Below are positions 16,602 through 25,547 of a stretch of 64,000 bases of DNA, piece after piece. Below the pieces are notes generated by a model. That model was not told the origin of the DNA. It did no database searches and was given only the letters and a program-made list of their open reading frames with translations. How positions within the stretch are numbered: the first letter of the stretch is position 1; each line of letters starts with the position of its first letter. The translations under genes were made by a program, and so were the position numbers. Source of the DNA: CAYMZZ01 sp044463125 (GTDB lineage: Bacteria > Bacteroidota > Bacteroidia > Chitinophagales > Chitinophagaceae); the NCBI GenBank assembly GCA_044463125.1, contig JBIQMS010000013.1:1-64000 (forward strand), read 5' to 3'.

Positions 16602-19412
16602 ATGAAACTTTTGCTTTCACCTCATAAGCTTGGCAAAGATTTGTTGATGATTGAAGCGGTGGAACTGACCAAGAAAGCCGGCATTCCTCATTTAGAAACT
16701 ATAGAACCCGCGCCTTCCCTGCTAAGGGATAAATTTCCGCAACTACCCAAAGAAGCCCGGGATGCGGTTTGCTTTTTCAGCAAATCGGCCCTCATCAGTG
16801 CTAAGGCCGAAATTGATCGCAGCGGAAAACTAACCGGAACCGATCCGGAGTACCGGAAGCAGGCCCTATTAAAAATGGCCCATGGTCATTTATTGACGCT
16901 CAAACCCTTCCTGCATCTTTGCGAATGGATGCACAGGGTTCCATTATCCGAAGGTCGCATGCTGAGCGGGCAATGCATATTCAGCCCCCTGCGTCCCATA
17001 CTCCATTTCGAATTGCAAAAAACAGAAGGCCGATTTCTGCTACAGGCTAATGTGGAGTTGAATGAGGGAAAATTTCCCCTGAATGACTTTGAACGCTATC
17101 ATTTCCTGCTCCGCAGCAAAAACGAATACTTTTTGCTCACCTGGAAAGATTACCAATTGCTGAACTGGCTGGCAAAACAACCGGCCCTGGAAGCCAACGC
17201 TTTCCGGGAGCAGGTATTATCCCGTGTGCAAAATGACTATCGTGTGAACAGCAGCCAGTTGCTGGGTGTGGAAAAAATAGCATCGCAACCCGGCTTCCAG
17301 GTACTGCTGAGCGAAATCAGCAATAATTTCCTGGTGCTTACGCCACAATGGAACTATGAGGGCTTTGTGATGGAGGGAGAATGGACCGCCGAAACTGAAC
17401 TAACAAGAAACGGGAAAACCTATATTGTTGTACGCGACAAAGACCAGGAAGATCCGTTACGAAAATTGCTCGAATCGCTTCATCCGAATTTTGAACGACA
17501 ACTCAACGGGTACTATTATCTTTCTTTTGCCGATGCCCAGAAAAAACAATGGTTCGCCAAAACCTATCACCTGCTTCTTGAAAAGGAAATTGATGTGCTG
17601 GGTATGGATATGCTGCGGCATTTCCGGTATTCGCCGGAAAAAATTCAAACACTGCTGGAGCTGGAATCCGAAGAGGGCGACTGGCTCCATTTTACGATGC
17701 AGGTAAAATTTGGTAAGGAAATCATTCCGCTGCAGGAATTACAGAAAATGCTATGGGCCGGACAAAAAGCGGTGTTGCTGAAAGACGGAAGTCTCGGATT
17801 GTTGACCGATGAGTGGCAAACACAGTATGGCCAACTGATTAAACATGCCCGCGTACAAAAGAAAGGAATCCGGATAGGACGATGGGCGGCCCTGAGTGGC
17901 CAGAGCGAAGAGCCCGGTAAACTGATACCGGAAGGCTGGTGGAAAAACTGGAGCCAGTGGCGCGACGAAAAAGCCACCCCGCTCTATTCGTTGCCTTCAT
18001 TTTTAGGGTCAGTGACACTTCGCCCCTACCAGCAAAAGGGATATGAATGGATGCGGCTTTTATCTGAAATTCACGCGGGAGGTTGCCTGGCCGATGATAT
18101 GGGCCTTGGCAAAACACTGCAGACGATTGCTTACCTGGCTTCGAGGCTGGAGAAATACCCTGAAGCCCTGCACCTGGTGGTATGCCCCAGCAGCCTGCTC
18201 TACAACTGGCAGCAGGAACTACAGCGATTCGCGCCCAGCATCCCTGTACTGCTGCACCACGGTCCGCAACGAAAGGCGGAATCATGGCAAACAGCTCGTG
18301 GCGCCATCCTGATCAGCAGTTATGGTACAGTACGTAGCGATCTGGAACATTTCCGGGATATTGTTTTCGACAGCATCATCGTAGATGAAAGTCATAGCAT
18401 CAAAAACCCGGCTTCCCTTACCGCACGCGCGGTTTACGAACTGCAATGCCATATCCGCTTCGCCTTAAGCGGAACTCCGGTAATGAACAATACCTTCGAT
18501 CTGTTCGGTCAGTTTCAGTTCCTGATTCCGGGTATGTTTGGCAGTCGCGAATTTTTCAAACGCGAATATGCCGACCCCATCGACCGGCAGGGTGATGAAG
18601 AAAAAACCAGGGCCCTGCAAAAAATTACTGCCCCCTTTATCCTTCGCCGGACCAAGGAACAGGTAGCTACCGATCTTCCTGAGAAAGTGGAATCCATTCT
18701 TTGGTGCGAAATGGGCAGCGATCAACGCATGGCTTACGATTCCATTCGCGAGCAAATAAAATCCAACCTTTTTCTTCAGATCCATGAACAGGGACTGGAA
18801 GCGGGCAAGCTGAATGTATTGCAGGGCATACTAAAATTGCGGATGGCCTGCAACTCATGTGAGCTGATCCAGGACGAATCTTTGTTTAATTATGATTCCG
18901 TGAAAACGGAAGTATTGCTGGAAGAACTGGAAAACCTGGCAGCGGGAAGCAAGGCACTCGTGTTTTCCCAATTCACCCGCATGCTCGACCTGTTGGAAAA
19001 AGAACTGCAGAAACGGGAGATTTCATTTCTGCGCCTGGATGGACAAACAAAAGTGGAGGATCGCCAGGTCCGGGTAAATCAGTTCAACCAGGATGCAAAC
19101 GCAGCACGCGTATTTCTCCTCAGCCTCAAGGCAGGTAATGCGGGCCTCAATCTGACTGCGGCAGATTATGTGTTTCTCTTTGATCCATGGTGGAACAGGG
19201 CCGTGGAGCAGCAGGCCATTGACCGTACCCATCGTATCGGGCAAACGCGCAGTGTATTCGCCTATCGCATGTTGTGCCGCGATAGTATTGAAGAGCGAAT
19301 ACTGCAATTGCAACAGAAAAAAAGTCGCCTCACGGAAGAGCTGATCGGAAATGAAGACGCTGGTTTTGTAAAGAATCTGACGGAAGAAGATATTCGTTTT
19401 CTTTTCAGTTAA
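16602..19412 (+). CDS. SNF2/Rad54-family DNA-dependent ATPase (RapA/HepA-like)
   Basis: 936-residue superfamily 2 translocase. The N-terminal half (about 1-460) is a family-specific region without a SWIM zinc motif. The SNF2 motor starts with LRPYQQKGYEWM, then Walker A DDMGLGKTLQT (about 497-507), motif Ia VVCPSSLLYNW, DESH box VDESHSIKN (about 594), motif III LSGTPVMNN, and the second RecA lobe with ALVFSQFTRMLDLLE, LKAGNAGLNLT and motif VI QQAIDRTHRIGQ (about 869-880). Bacterial members remodel protein-DNA or RNA polymerase complexes; which applies here is unknown. It has its own promoter and is followed by a sensor kinase 69 bases later. Confidence 0.92.
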   Translation: MKLLLSPHKLGKDLLMIEAVELTKKAGIPHLETIEPAPSLLRDKFPQLPKEARDAVCFFSKSALISAKAEIDRSGKLTGTDPEYRKQALLKMAHGHLLTLKPFLHLCEWMHRVPLSEGRMLSGQCIFSPLRPILHFELQKTEGRFLLQANVELNEGKFPLNDFERYHFLLRSKNEYFLLTWKDYQLLNWLAKQPALEANAFREQVLSRVQNDYRVNSSQLLGVEKIASQPGFQVLLSEISNNFLVLTPQWNYEGFVMEGEWTAETELTRNGKTYIVVRDKDQEDPLRKLLESLHPNFERQLNGYYYLSFADAQKKQWFAKTYHLLLEKEIDVLGMDMLRHFRYSPEKIQTLLELESEEGDWLHFTMQVKFGKEIIPLQELQKMLWAGQKAVLLKDGSLGLLTDEWQTQYGQLIKHARVQKKGIRIGRWAALSGQSEEPGKLIPEGWWKNWSQWRDEKATPLYSLPSFLGSVTLRPYQQKGYEWMRLLSEIHAGGCLADDMGLGKTLQTIAYLASRLEKYPEALHLVVCPSSLLYNWQQELQRFAPSIPVLLHHGPQRKAESWQTARGAILISSYGTVRSDLEHFRDIVFDSIIVDESHSIKNPASLTARAVYELQCHIRFALSGTPVMNNTFDLFGQFQFLIPGMFGSREFFKREYADPIDRQGDEEKTRALQKITAPFILRRTKEQVATDLPEKVESILWCEMGSDQRMAYDSIREQIKSNLFLQIHEQGLEAGKLNVLQGILKLRMACNSCELIQDESLFNYDSVKTEVLLEELENLAAGSKALVFSQFTRMLDLLEKELQKREISFLRLDGQTKVEDRQVRVNQFNQDANAARVFLLSLKAGNAGLNLTAADYVFLFDPWWNRAVEQQAIDRTHRIGQTRSVFAYRMLCRDSIEERILQLQQKKSRLTEELIGNEDAGFVKNLTEEDIRFLFS

Positions 19413-19481
19413 ACAAATGACAGAGATTTGATAGGATAAATGGGTGGCAAGCTTGGCTAACTCATCATTCTTTGCTAATTT

Positions 19482-22400
19482 ATGGCTGATTCCATCCCGT
19501 TCGCCATGCAAGAGGACCAGGAAAGCCATCCACCAACGAATTTCAGCCAATCACAACAGCAATCCATCGATAATTACCAATTATCAGGTGCTGAAAAAGC
19601 CGCTCTATTCGATCTACTGACAGAGCAGGCGGATCTGATAGTTTTGTTACTGGACAATCAGGGACTGATCCGCTACTTTAACCAGCCTGCCCTTGATTTT
19701 TGGGGCGACCGACTTCCGCGTTTGCAAAATCAGAGAAACCCCTTCATTGAAATCCTCACGCCGGCACAGCAGGCTTTGGTAACCGATTCCTTGGGCCAGT
19801 TACAATACAGAACGAGTAATGCAATAGAATTGGGGATGAAGAGTGTGGATGGGCAGATACATTGGATGCGATTAAGATCAAGGAAAAGTCCTGCCGGATC
19901 AGGAATGCTCCTGACTTTTGAAGATACTACCGCCTATCGCGAAGCCATAGAAAGCCTGCATGCCAGGGAAAAACTGATCGATTCAGTATTTCAGGCCGTA
20001 CCAGTGGGTATTGGCTTATTGGATAATTCAGGAAATTTGGTAGATCTGAACCCCCGTTTCGGCGAAATTTTTGATTACAGCTACAAAGATCTGAAAGGCA
20101 AAGCATTTTTTGACCTTTTTCCTGAAGTGCAAAAAGAACTGATGCTGGATTTACACATCGAATTCATGGCGAAGGGATCGGATATAACTGCCGAATGGGA
20201 AGCAATCACCAGCAATGGGAAAACAATTCATATCGATCTGTACTCTACCCTGCTGGAAAAGCCGGATGGCCAAAGGTTTCGGGTAATTGCTGTAAAAGAC
20301 ATTACCCGGATCCATCAGCTGGATCAGGAAAAGAAACGATTCGATCAGCAAAAGTTGTTGCTGAAAGAGATCAGCGAAATCTTTGCGGGGGCCGATTCGC
20401 TTGGCCTGGCGCTTCACCAAACGCTTATTCACATGGTGCGTTTTGGGGAATTTGATATGGCCGAATTCTGGACCCTTGATTATGATGAACACACGCTTCG
20501 GTTGAAAGCATATAGCGACAACCCTCAGGTTGTACCCCATTTTTATGGCGATTCATCACAGATAAGGCAGGTTAAGTTGGGTGAAGGTATGCCGGGCATT
20601 GCCTGGGAAAAAGGGACTACACTTACCTGGGATCAGATCAGTTCTCATCCGCAGTATTTGCGAAAGGAAGCTGCCATGGCTTCCGGCATTCAATCCATGA
20701 TGGCCCTGCCGCTTTTTCACGCGGGCCAGTTTATGGGTGTGCTGATGTTTGGCAGTCAGTATTCCCTCGAAGCACTGGAACGTTATCAGTTATTGTTTGA
20801 AGAACTACAACCTTTGCTGGCGGCGGAAATCAGGCGGAAACAAAGTGAAGACCTGTTTAGCCGCTTCTTCAACGACTCGCCGGAAATGCTCTGCCTGATT
20901 GACCTTGATGCGAATTTTAAAATGCTCAATTCGGCATTCACAAATGTGCTGGGCTGGACCGCGAACGAGCTAAAAGCTACACCTGCCCTTGATCTGGTGC
21001 ATCCGGATGACCAGGAAGCCATGCTGGATAGTTTCCGTAGGGTACTTAATGGAGAACAATATATTTCACTGGAGTGTCGGTATCGCACGCAACAAGGCGG
21101 TTATAAATGGATACTCTGGAGCGCCTCGCAACTTCGTGGTGAAACGGGAACCATTTTTGGTTATGGAAAAGAGATAACGGAGAAAAAGAAGCTGGAAGAA
21201 TTGCTACTAAGCGCCACCCAAATGGCCCGGATCGGTAGCTGGGAACTGGTTCTCAGCCAACCCGATCAGAATGAAATGTACTGGTCGCCCATGACCCGTG
21301 AGATACTGGGAGTACCCGATGATTATGCCCCCAGTTTTACCGGTAGCCTTGAATTTTACGTGCCCGAGAGCAGGGAACGAATCAATGCCGCTACTCAGAA
21401 ACTGATTGAGGAGGGGGTGGAATTTGATGAAGAGTTGCTGCTGACAACAACCAATGGCCACCACCGCTGGATCCGGTGTATCGGGAAGGGTGAATTTTAC
21501 CAGGGGCGGTGCGTGCGCGTGTATGGAAGCATGCAGGATATACATACCGCCAAGACGCTGGAACTACGCATCAGTACCATTCTGGAAAGTATCGGCGACG
21601 CGTTTATCGCAATTGATAAAGACTGGAAGATCACCTATTGGAACCGCATGGCAGAAACCATATTGGATCACAAAAGGGAGCGGGTACTGGGACGGGAATT
21701 CTGGCATTTTTTCCATGACCACCATGTTGCCGGTTTTCAATACCGATCCCGGCAGGTGATGAATGGACAGGAAAAGCAAAGCCTCGAAGCCCATTTCCCC
21801 AGTCTGCGGAAATGGCTCGAAATAAATCTCTATCCATCCGAAAACGGTCTTTCGCTTTATATAAAAGATATCAGTCAGCGGCGCAAGGCGGAAATGGATA
21901 TTCGGGAATCCAACGAACGATTTCAACTGGTGGCCCAGGCTACTAATGATGCCATCTGGGATTGGGATTTCCCTAACGAAACCCTTCTTTGGGGCGAAGG
22001 ATATACCAAACTTTTTGGTCATCCCCTGCATGCCGATGATATGACACCCGAATTCTGGAGTAAGCGCATTCACCCGGAAGACAAGGAGCGTGTACTCCAA
22101 AGTCTCGAAGCGGCCATTGCGAATCCGGATATATCGCGCTGGCGGGAAGAATACCGTTATCTGAAAAGTGATGGTACTTATGCATTTGTGGTAGACAGGG
22201 GTGGACTGATGCGTGACGCCACAGGCAGGGCCATACGCATGGTAGGAACCGTAAGCGATCTCACCTATCGCAAACAGTATGAAGAATCTCTTCGTGAACT
22301 AAATGAAGCATTGGATAAACGTGCGCGGGAATTGGCCCTTTCCAATGCTGAGCTCGAGCAGTTTGCCTATGTGGCATCGCACGATCTGCAGGAGCCCCTT

Positions 22401-23018
22401 CGAATGGTTACCGGTTTCATCAGCCGGTTAGACACACAGTATGGCGACGGGCTCGACGAGCGTGCCCGTCAATACATGCGCTTCGCTGTGGATGGCGCCA
22501 AGCGCATGCGGCAGTTGATACTCGATCTACTCGCCTTTTCGCGTGCGGGCAGGCAAAGCGAGGCGAAAACGAGTTTTTCTGTCAATGAAATCATTCACGG
22601 GGTATGTGAACTGCAAAAAAGTCTGATAGCTGAGAAACAGGCGGAGGTTATTGTCGGAAACATGCCTTCGGTGAATAACTATAAAACCGCTTTCCGGCAG
22701 ATATTTCAAAACCTCATCAGCAATGCGCTGAAGTATTCCAAACCCGATCAGCCGGTGCGGGTGGAGATAAGCTGCAAAGAGCAGGATTCCGAATGGATAT
22801 TTGCTGTAAAAGACAACGGGATCGGTATTCATCCGGAATATTTTGAGAAAGTCTTTGTGATATTCCAGCGCCTGCACCAACAGGATAATTTTGGTGGTAC
22901 GGGTATAGGCCTGGCCATTGTGAAAAAGCAGGTAGAAAACCTGGGTGGCCGCATCTGGGTGGAATCGGAGGAAGGTCGCGGCACCTGCTTCTACTTCAGC
23001 CTGCCCCGCGAAAATTAG
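19482..23018 (+). CDS. Soluble multi-PAS/GAF sensor histidine kinase
   Basis: 1178 residues with no membrane helix. Domain order by eye: PAS (about 35-150), PAS (165-280), GAF (295-450, with GEGMPGIAWEKG and MMALPLFHAGQFMGVL), PAS (460-575, LCLIDLDANFKMLN), a PAS/PAC module (575-690), PAS (695-800), PAS (805-935, with WREEYRYLKSDGTYAFV), a short coiled coil, HisKA with His967 in YVASHDLQEPLRM, and HATPase_c with NLISNALKYSKP, DNGIGI and GGTGIGLAIVKK. The H box SHDLQEPLRM is typical of phytochrome-like kinases, but no bilin-binding Cys is evident. The response regulator 200 bases downstream is of the type often paired with such kinases. It probably senses a cytosolic or diffusible cue. Confidence 0.92.
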   Translation: MADSIPFAMQEDQESHPPTNFSQSQQQSIDNYQLSGAEKAALFDLLTEQADLIVLLLDNQGLIRYFNQPALDFWGDRLPRLQNQRNPFIEILTPAQQALVTDSLGQLQYRTSNAIELGMKSVDGQIHWMRLRSRKSPAGSGMLLTFEDTTAYREAIESLHAREKLIDSVFQAVPVGIGLLDNSGNLVDLNPRFGEIFDYSYKDLKGKAFFDLFPEVQKELMLDLHIEFMAKGSDITAEWEAITSNGKTIHIDLYSTLLEKPDGQRFRVIAVKDITRIHQLDQEKKRFDQQKLLLKEISEIFAGADSLGLALHQTLIHMVRFGEFDMAEFWTLDYDEHTLRLKAYSDNPQVVPHFYGDSSQIRQVKLGEGMPGIAWEKGTTLTWDQISSHPQYLRKEAAMASGIQSMMALPLFHAGQFMGVLMFGSQYSLEALERYQLLFEELQPLLAAEIRRKQSEDLFSRFFNDSPEMLCLIDLDANFKMLNSAFTNVLGWTANELKATPALDLVHPDDQEAMLDSFRRVLNGEQYISLECRYRTQQGGYKWILWSASQLRGETGTIFGYGKEITEKKKLEELLLSATQMARIGSWELVLSQPDQNEMYWSPMTREILGVPDDYAPSFTGSLEFYVPESRERINAATQKLIEEGVEFDEELLLTTTNGHHRWIRCIGKGEFYQGRCVRVYGSMQDIHTAKTLELRISTILESIGDAFIAIDKDWKITYWNRMAETILDHKRERVLGREFWHFFHDHHVAGFQYRSRQVMNGQEKQSLEAHFPSLRKWLEINLYPSENGLSLYIKDISQRRKAEMDIRESNERFQLVAQATNDAIWDWDFPNETLLWGEGYTKLFGHPLHADDMTPEFWSKRIHPEDKERVLQSLEAAIANPDISRWREEYRYLKSDGTYAFVVDRGGLMRDATGRAIRMVGTVSDLTYRKQYEESLRELNEALDKRARELALSNAELEQFAYVASHDLQEPLRMVTGFISRLDTQYGDGLDERARQYMRFAVDGAKRMRQLILDLLAFSRAGRQSEAKTSFSVNEIIHGVCELQKSLIAEKQAEVIVGNMPSVNNYKTAFRQIFQNLISNALKYSKPDQPVRVEISCKEQDSEWIFAVKDNGIGIHPEYFEKVFVIFQRLHQQDNFGGTGIGLAIVKKQVENLGGRIWVESEEGRGTCFYFSLPREN

Positions 23019-23218
23019 CCAGGGCACCGGCTCCTAAAAAAAATAATTCCCGCTCAGCCTCAAGCTTCTTGCAGATTCACCATTCCTGACCTACATTTAA
23101 CGCGCTGGCCTCCTACGGAGAGATGGGAAAAAATGATAAAATGTTTTTTATCACCTGGCAGAACAAATACCCAGGACGGCTGTTTTCCCGAACGAATAAA
23201 ACCGGAGCCAGAACCTTT

Positions 23219-23668
23219 ATGAACGAAATGATGAGTAAGCCACTTCATATTTTGCTGGTGGAAGACAATGAGGGAGATATATTACTCACCACCGAGGCGC
23301 TGGAAGAATCGGGTGTGCCCAATACCCTGAGTGTGGCCCGCGACGGAGAACAAGCAATATGGTATCTCGAAAAGAAGGGCGATTTCACCGATAGCCAAAC
23401 TCCCGACATTATACTGCTCGACATTAATATGCCCCGGAAAAACGGGCAGGAAGTGCTTGCTTTCATCAAGCAAAGCGATCATTTCCGTCATATACCGGTG
23501 ATCATGCTCACTACCTCCTCTTCCGAGCGCGATATCATGACCTCCTATCGCAACCACGCAAACTGCTTTATCAGCAAACCGGTGGAAGTGGATGAGTTTA
23601 TGGAAGTGGTGGGCAGCATAGAGCATTTTTGGGGAAAAGTGGTGAAGCTGCCGCAACGTGAGGCGTGA
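23219..23668 (+). CDS. Single-domain response regulator (CheY/Rcp1-like)
   Basis: REC domain only, no output domain. From the ATG at 23219 it has 149 residues: acidic pocket in LLVEDNEGD, phosphoacceptor Asp68 in ILLDINMPRKNG, Thr/Ser switch in MLTTSSSERD, and Lys120 in CFISKPVEVDEF. EDNEGD and the long loop before the Asp are like Rcp1-type regulators that serve PAS/GAF kinases. An upstream in-frame ATG at 23123, with a GGAG just before it, would add 32 atypical residues, so I prefer 23219. The last residues REA and the stop TGA are encoded by a GTGAGGCGTGA motif of repeat E4. Confidence 0.85.
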   Translation: MNEMMSKPLHILLVEDNEGDILLTTEALEESGVPNTLSVARDGEQAIWYLEKKGDFTDSQTPDIILLDINMPRKNGQEVLAFIKQSDHFRHIPVIMLTTSSSERDIMTSYRNHANCFISKPVEVDEFMEVVGSIEHFWGKVVKLPQREA

Positions 23669-24033
23669 GTGGTGAGACGTGAGGCGTGAGACGTGAGTGG
23701 TGAGGCGTGAGGCGTGAGGTGTGATAGTGGATCTTTACTCCAAGTTTGGACTTTGTTATTAATGGCACAAAAAATCTGCGAAAATCTGCGTCTGAATCTG
23801 CGCAAATCCGCGGGAAAACTTCCAGAACTCCGAACCTGTTTAAAGTGCAGAAATATTTCCCGCAGATTTGCGCAGATTTTTCCGCAGAGATACGCAGATA
23901 AGTTGATTACAGTAAGAACTGTCAAATTTAATTAGGACACTCCCTACTCACCACTCACGCCTCACGCCTCACGATTCACGCCTCACGCCTCACGATTCAC
24001 GCCTCACGCCTCACGATCCACGCCTCACGATTT
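23655..24033. repeat. Intergenic modular repeat E4 (C-D-core-D-C)
   Basis: GTGAGGCGTGAG motifs (about 23656-23721) and AAATCTGCG motifs (about 23771-23813) are mirrored by TTTCCCGCAGATTTGCGCAG (about 23858-23900) and CTCACGCCTCACGATTCACG motifs (about 23947-24033). It spans the gap between two convergent genes and overlaps both stop codons. Confidence 0.9.
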
Positions 24034-24490
24034 CCAGATAATTCCCCAGCTTGTTCAGTGTCTGTTTTCCACCCTCAATAGCATTAACTTTTCTGTTTAG
24101 CTCATCAAAAATGACGGCTGATTTGAATTTGGATTGCATGGTCAGGAGCGTTTTCCCTTCCTGCTCTTCAAAAGTTACGGTAACAGTGAAATTATAGTCT
24201 TCGTTCTCCGCACCCGAATGTTTATAGGCCAGAAGCGATGGCTTTTTCACCTCTGTGTACTCAATCTTATTGTCCCAATCACGGCCCATTCCATGCATAA
24301 CAAAGTTCCAGCAATGCCCGGGTTCCACACGCATAGAATCCGTGGTCAGGGAGAAGCCATCCGGCCCCCACCACTCTTTCAGATGCTCTGCATTGGTCCA
24401 TACTTCCCACACCAAATCCCGGGGTGCATCCAGCAATCGGGTATGGGTAATGATGTTTCCTTCCTGTTTGAATGAATTGTTGTTTTCCAT
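24011..24490 (-). CDS. AHSA1/START-like (SRPBCC) family protein
   Basis: 159 residues with the AHSA1-type hydrophobic-pocket fold: THTRLLDAPRDLVWEVWTN, HLKEWWGPDGFS, an EPGHCWNFVMHG strand and a C-terminal helix EGGKQTLNKLGNYLE. Members bind small hydrophobic ligands or assist chaperones; function here is unknown. It starts three bases after the upstream ArsR gene's stop, a very common pairing in which the ArsR-type repressor controls the pair. The last five residues VRRGS and the TGA stop are encoded by repeat module C, so the original C-terminus appears altered. Confidence 0.88.
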   Translation of the reverse strand: MENNNSFKQEGNIITHTRLLDAPRDLVWEVWTNAEHLKEWWGPDGFSLTTDSMRVEPGHCWNFVMHGMGRDWDNKIEYTEVKKPSLLAYKHSGAENEDYNFTVTVTFEEQEGKTLLTMQSKFKSAVIFDELNRKVNAIEGGKQTLNKLGNYLEIVRRGS

Positions 24491-24493
24491 CTT

Positions 24494-24820
24494 TTATTTT
24501 TTCTTTTTTTGAATTTTGGCCAGATAGGTTTCCAAAGAATCCAGTTTCTTATCCCAGAAATGCTGGTACTGGCTCACCCAGTCTGAGAGTTCTTTTAGCT
24601 TGATGGGATTGAAGTGATAATAAATCTCACGTCCTTTTTGCTCCTGCCTGAGCAGTTCGCATTCCGTCAGTATCTGGATATGCTTTGAAATGGTTTGTCG
24701 GGTGGAATCAAACTCCTCCGCTATGGCTCCAGGTGTCATGGCCTGTAAAGCCAATAAACCCAAAATGGCCCGGCGTGTGGGGTCGGCGATGGCCTGGAAA
24801 ATATCTCTTCTTGCTTCCAT
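24494..24820 (-). CDS. ArsR-family winged-helix transcriptional regulator
   Basis: 108 residues. The winged helix is plain: FQAIADPTRRAILGLLALQAMTPGAIAEEF, recognition helix STRQTISKHIQIL, and wing LLRQEQKGREIYYHFNP. No CxC metal site is present, so a metal-independent member paired with an AHSA1 protein is most likely. A C-terminal amphipathic segment WVSQYQHFWDKKLDSLETYL probably gives the dimer interface. Two tandem 16-bp inverted repeats flank its -7 element, consistent with autorepression. It is the first gene of a two-gene operon. Confidence 0.9.
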   Translation of the reverse strand: MEARRDIFQAIADPTRRAILGLLALQAMTPGAIAEEFDSTRQTISKHIQILTECELLRQEQKGREIYYHFNPIKLKELSDWVSQYQHFWDKKLDSLETYLAKIQKKKK

Positions 24821-24825
24821 AATAT

Positions 24826-24866
24826 GCAGCTATTCGACTGCAAATATAGTGCAGCCATTTAACTGC
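24826..24866 (-). promoter_or_regulatory. Candidate ArsR operator pair around a -7 element
   Basis: Two 16-bp copies of GCAGCYATTYRACTGC occur at 24826-24841 and 24851-24866, each with GCAG/CTGC inverted ends. The minus-strand -7 element TATATTTG (24841-24848) lies between them, directly upstream of the ArsR start. Binding here would block the promoter. Confidence 0.55.
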
Positions 24867-24962
24867 GCAAATTTTTTTTCATTTTCCTTTTTTGGGCGAC
24901 TATTGTAATTTAGGGCTCCGGGTATTGAATGCCTTTGTCTGCTTATTCTAAATCAAGGTATC

Positions 24963-25325
24963 ATGAACAATTCAAGTGCCGCCAACGAACGCGTGGCGAA
25001 AATGAGTTTCGCGTCGGTATATCCGCACTATGTAACCAAGGTGGAGAAAAAAGGCAGAACGGAATTGGAACTTCAGGAGGTGATTGAATGGTTGACAGGC
25101 TACAATAAGAAGCAACTTCAAAAATTGATCGACGAAAAAACAACATTTGCTGAATTCTTCGCGAAGGCGAAAATTCACCCCAATGCTCCTCTTATCACCG
25201 GCATGATTTGCGGCTACCGCATCGAAGAAATTGAAGACCCATTGATGAAAAAAGTGCGCTGGCTCGACAAGCTGGTAGATGAGCTGGCGAAGGGCCGGAA
25301 GATGGAGAAGATATTGAGGAGCTGA
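24963..25325 (+). CDS. DUF2200 family protein
   Basis: 120 residues matching the DUF2200 pattern: RVAKMSFASVYPHYVTKVEKKGR, then EVIEWLTGY, LIDEKTTFAEFFAKAKIHPNA and ITGMICGYRIEEIEDPLMKKVRWLDKLVDELAKG. The family is small, cytosolic and of unknown function. It is divergent from the ArsR operon with about 140 bases between. Downstream lies the left copy of the 67-bp direct repeat. Confidence 0.88.
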   Translation: MNNSSAANERVAKMSFASVYPHYVTKVEKKGRTELELQEVIEWLTGYNKKQLQKLIDEKTTFAEFFAKAKIHPNAPLITGMICGYRIEEIEDPLMKKVRWLDKLVDELAKGRKMEKILRS

Positions 25326-25450
25326 TTTTCAACTAAGCAGTCTATGAGCCCGAATGGCTGTCAAGATCGTTCAAAATTTTTTGTACCAATTCCTCCGATA
25401 TCAATTCATAAATCATAGGATTGGCCAATTCAACCAGGTATTGCACCAAT

Positions 25451-25517
25451 ATTGGAAAGCCGCAAAACAGCTTCGGAGTGGTTGCTCGAATTGTGTTGCT
25501 GCCCGTTCATAAGAGCA
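25451..25517. repeat. 67-bp direct repeat, left copy
   Basis: Identical over 67 bases to 33837-33903, in the same orientation, 8386 bases apart. Weaker similarity (an AAGGTAA and an AAAAAC in common) continues for about 30 bases. On the minus strand it contains an ATG starting MNGQQHNSSNHSE that closes after 26 codons here. It sits 31 bases beyond the stop of the minus-strand operon that ends at 25548. The rest of 25326-25547 shows no gene; a short minus-strand frame ending at 25342 may be a remnant. Confidence 0.9.
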
Positions 25518-25547
25518 ATGGGAAGGTAATAATAAAAACGATTGCGG

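Noticed and set aside
23655..24033. Regular short repeats as a CRISPR array
   Set aside because: Motifs are tandem and degenerate without constant repeat length or unique spacers, and no cas genes are nearby.
24841..24962. A short gene between the ArsR and DUF2200 genes
   Set aside because: Only promoter-like and AT-rich sequence; no frame of useful length.
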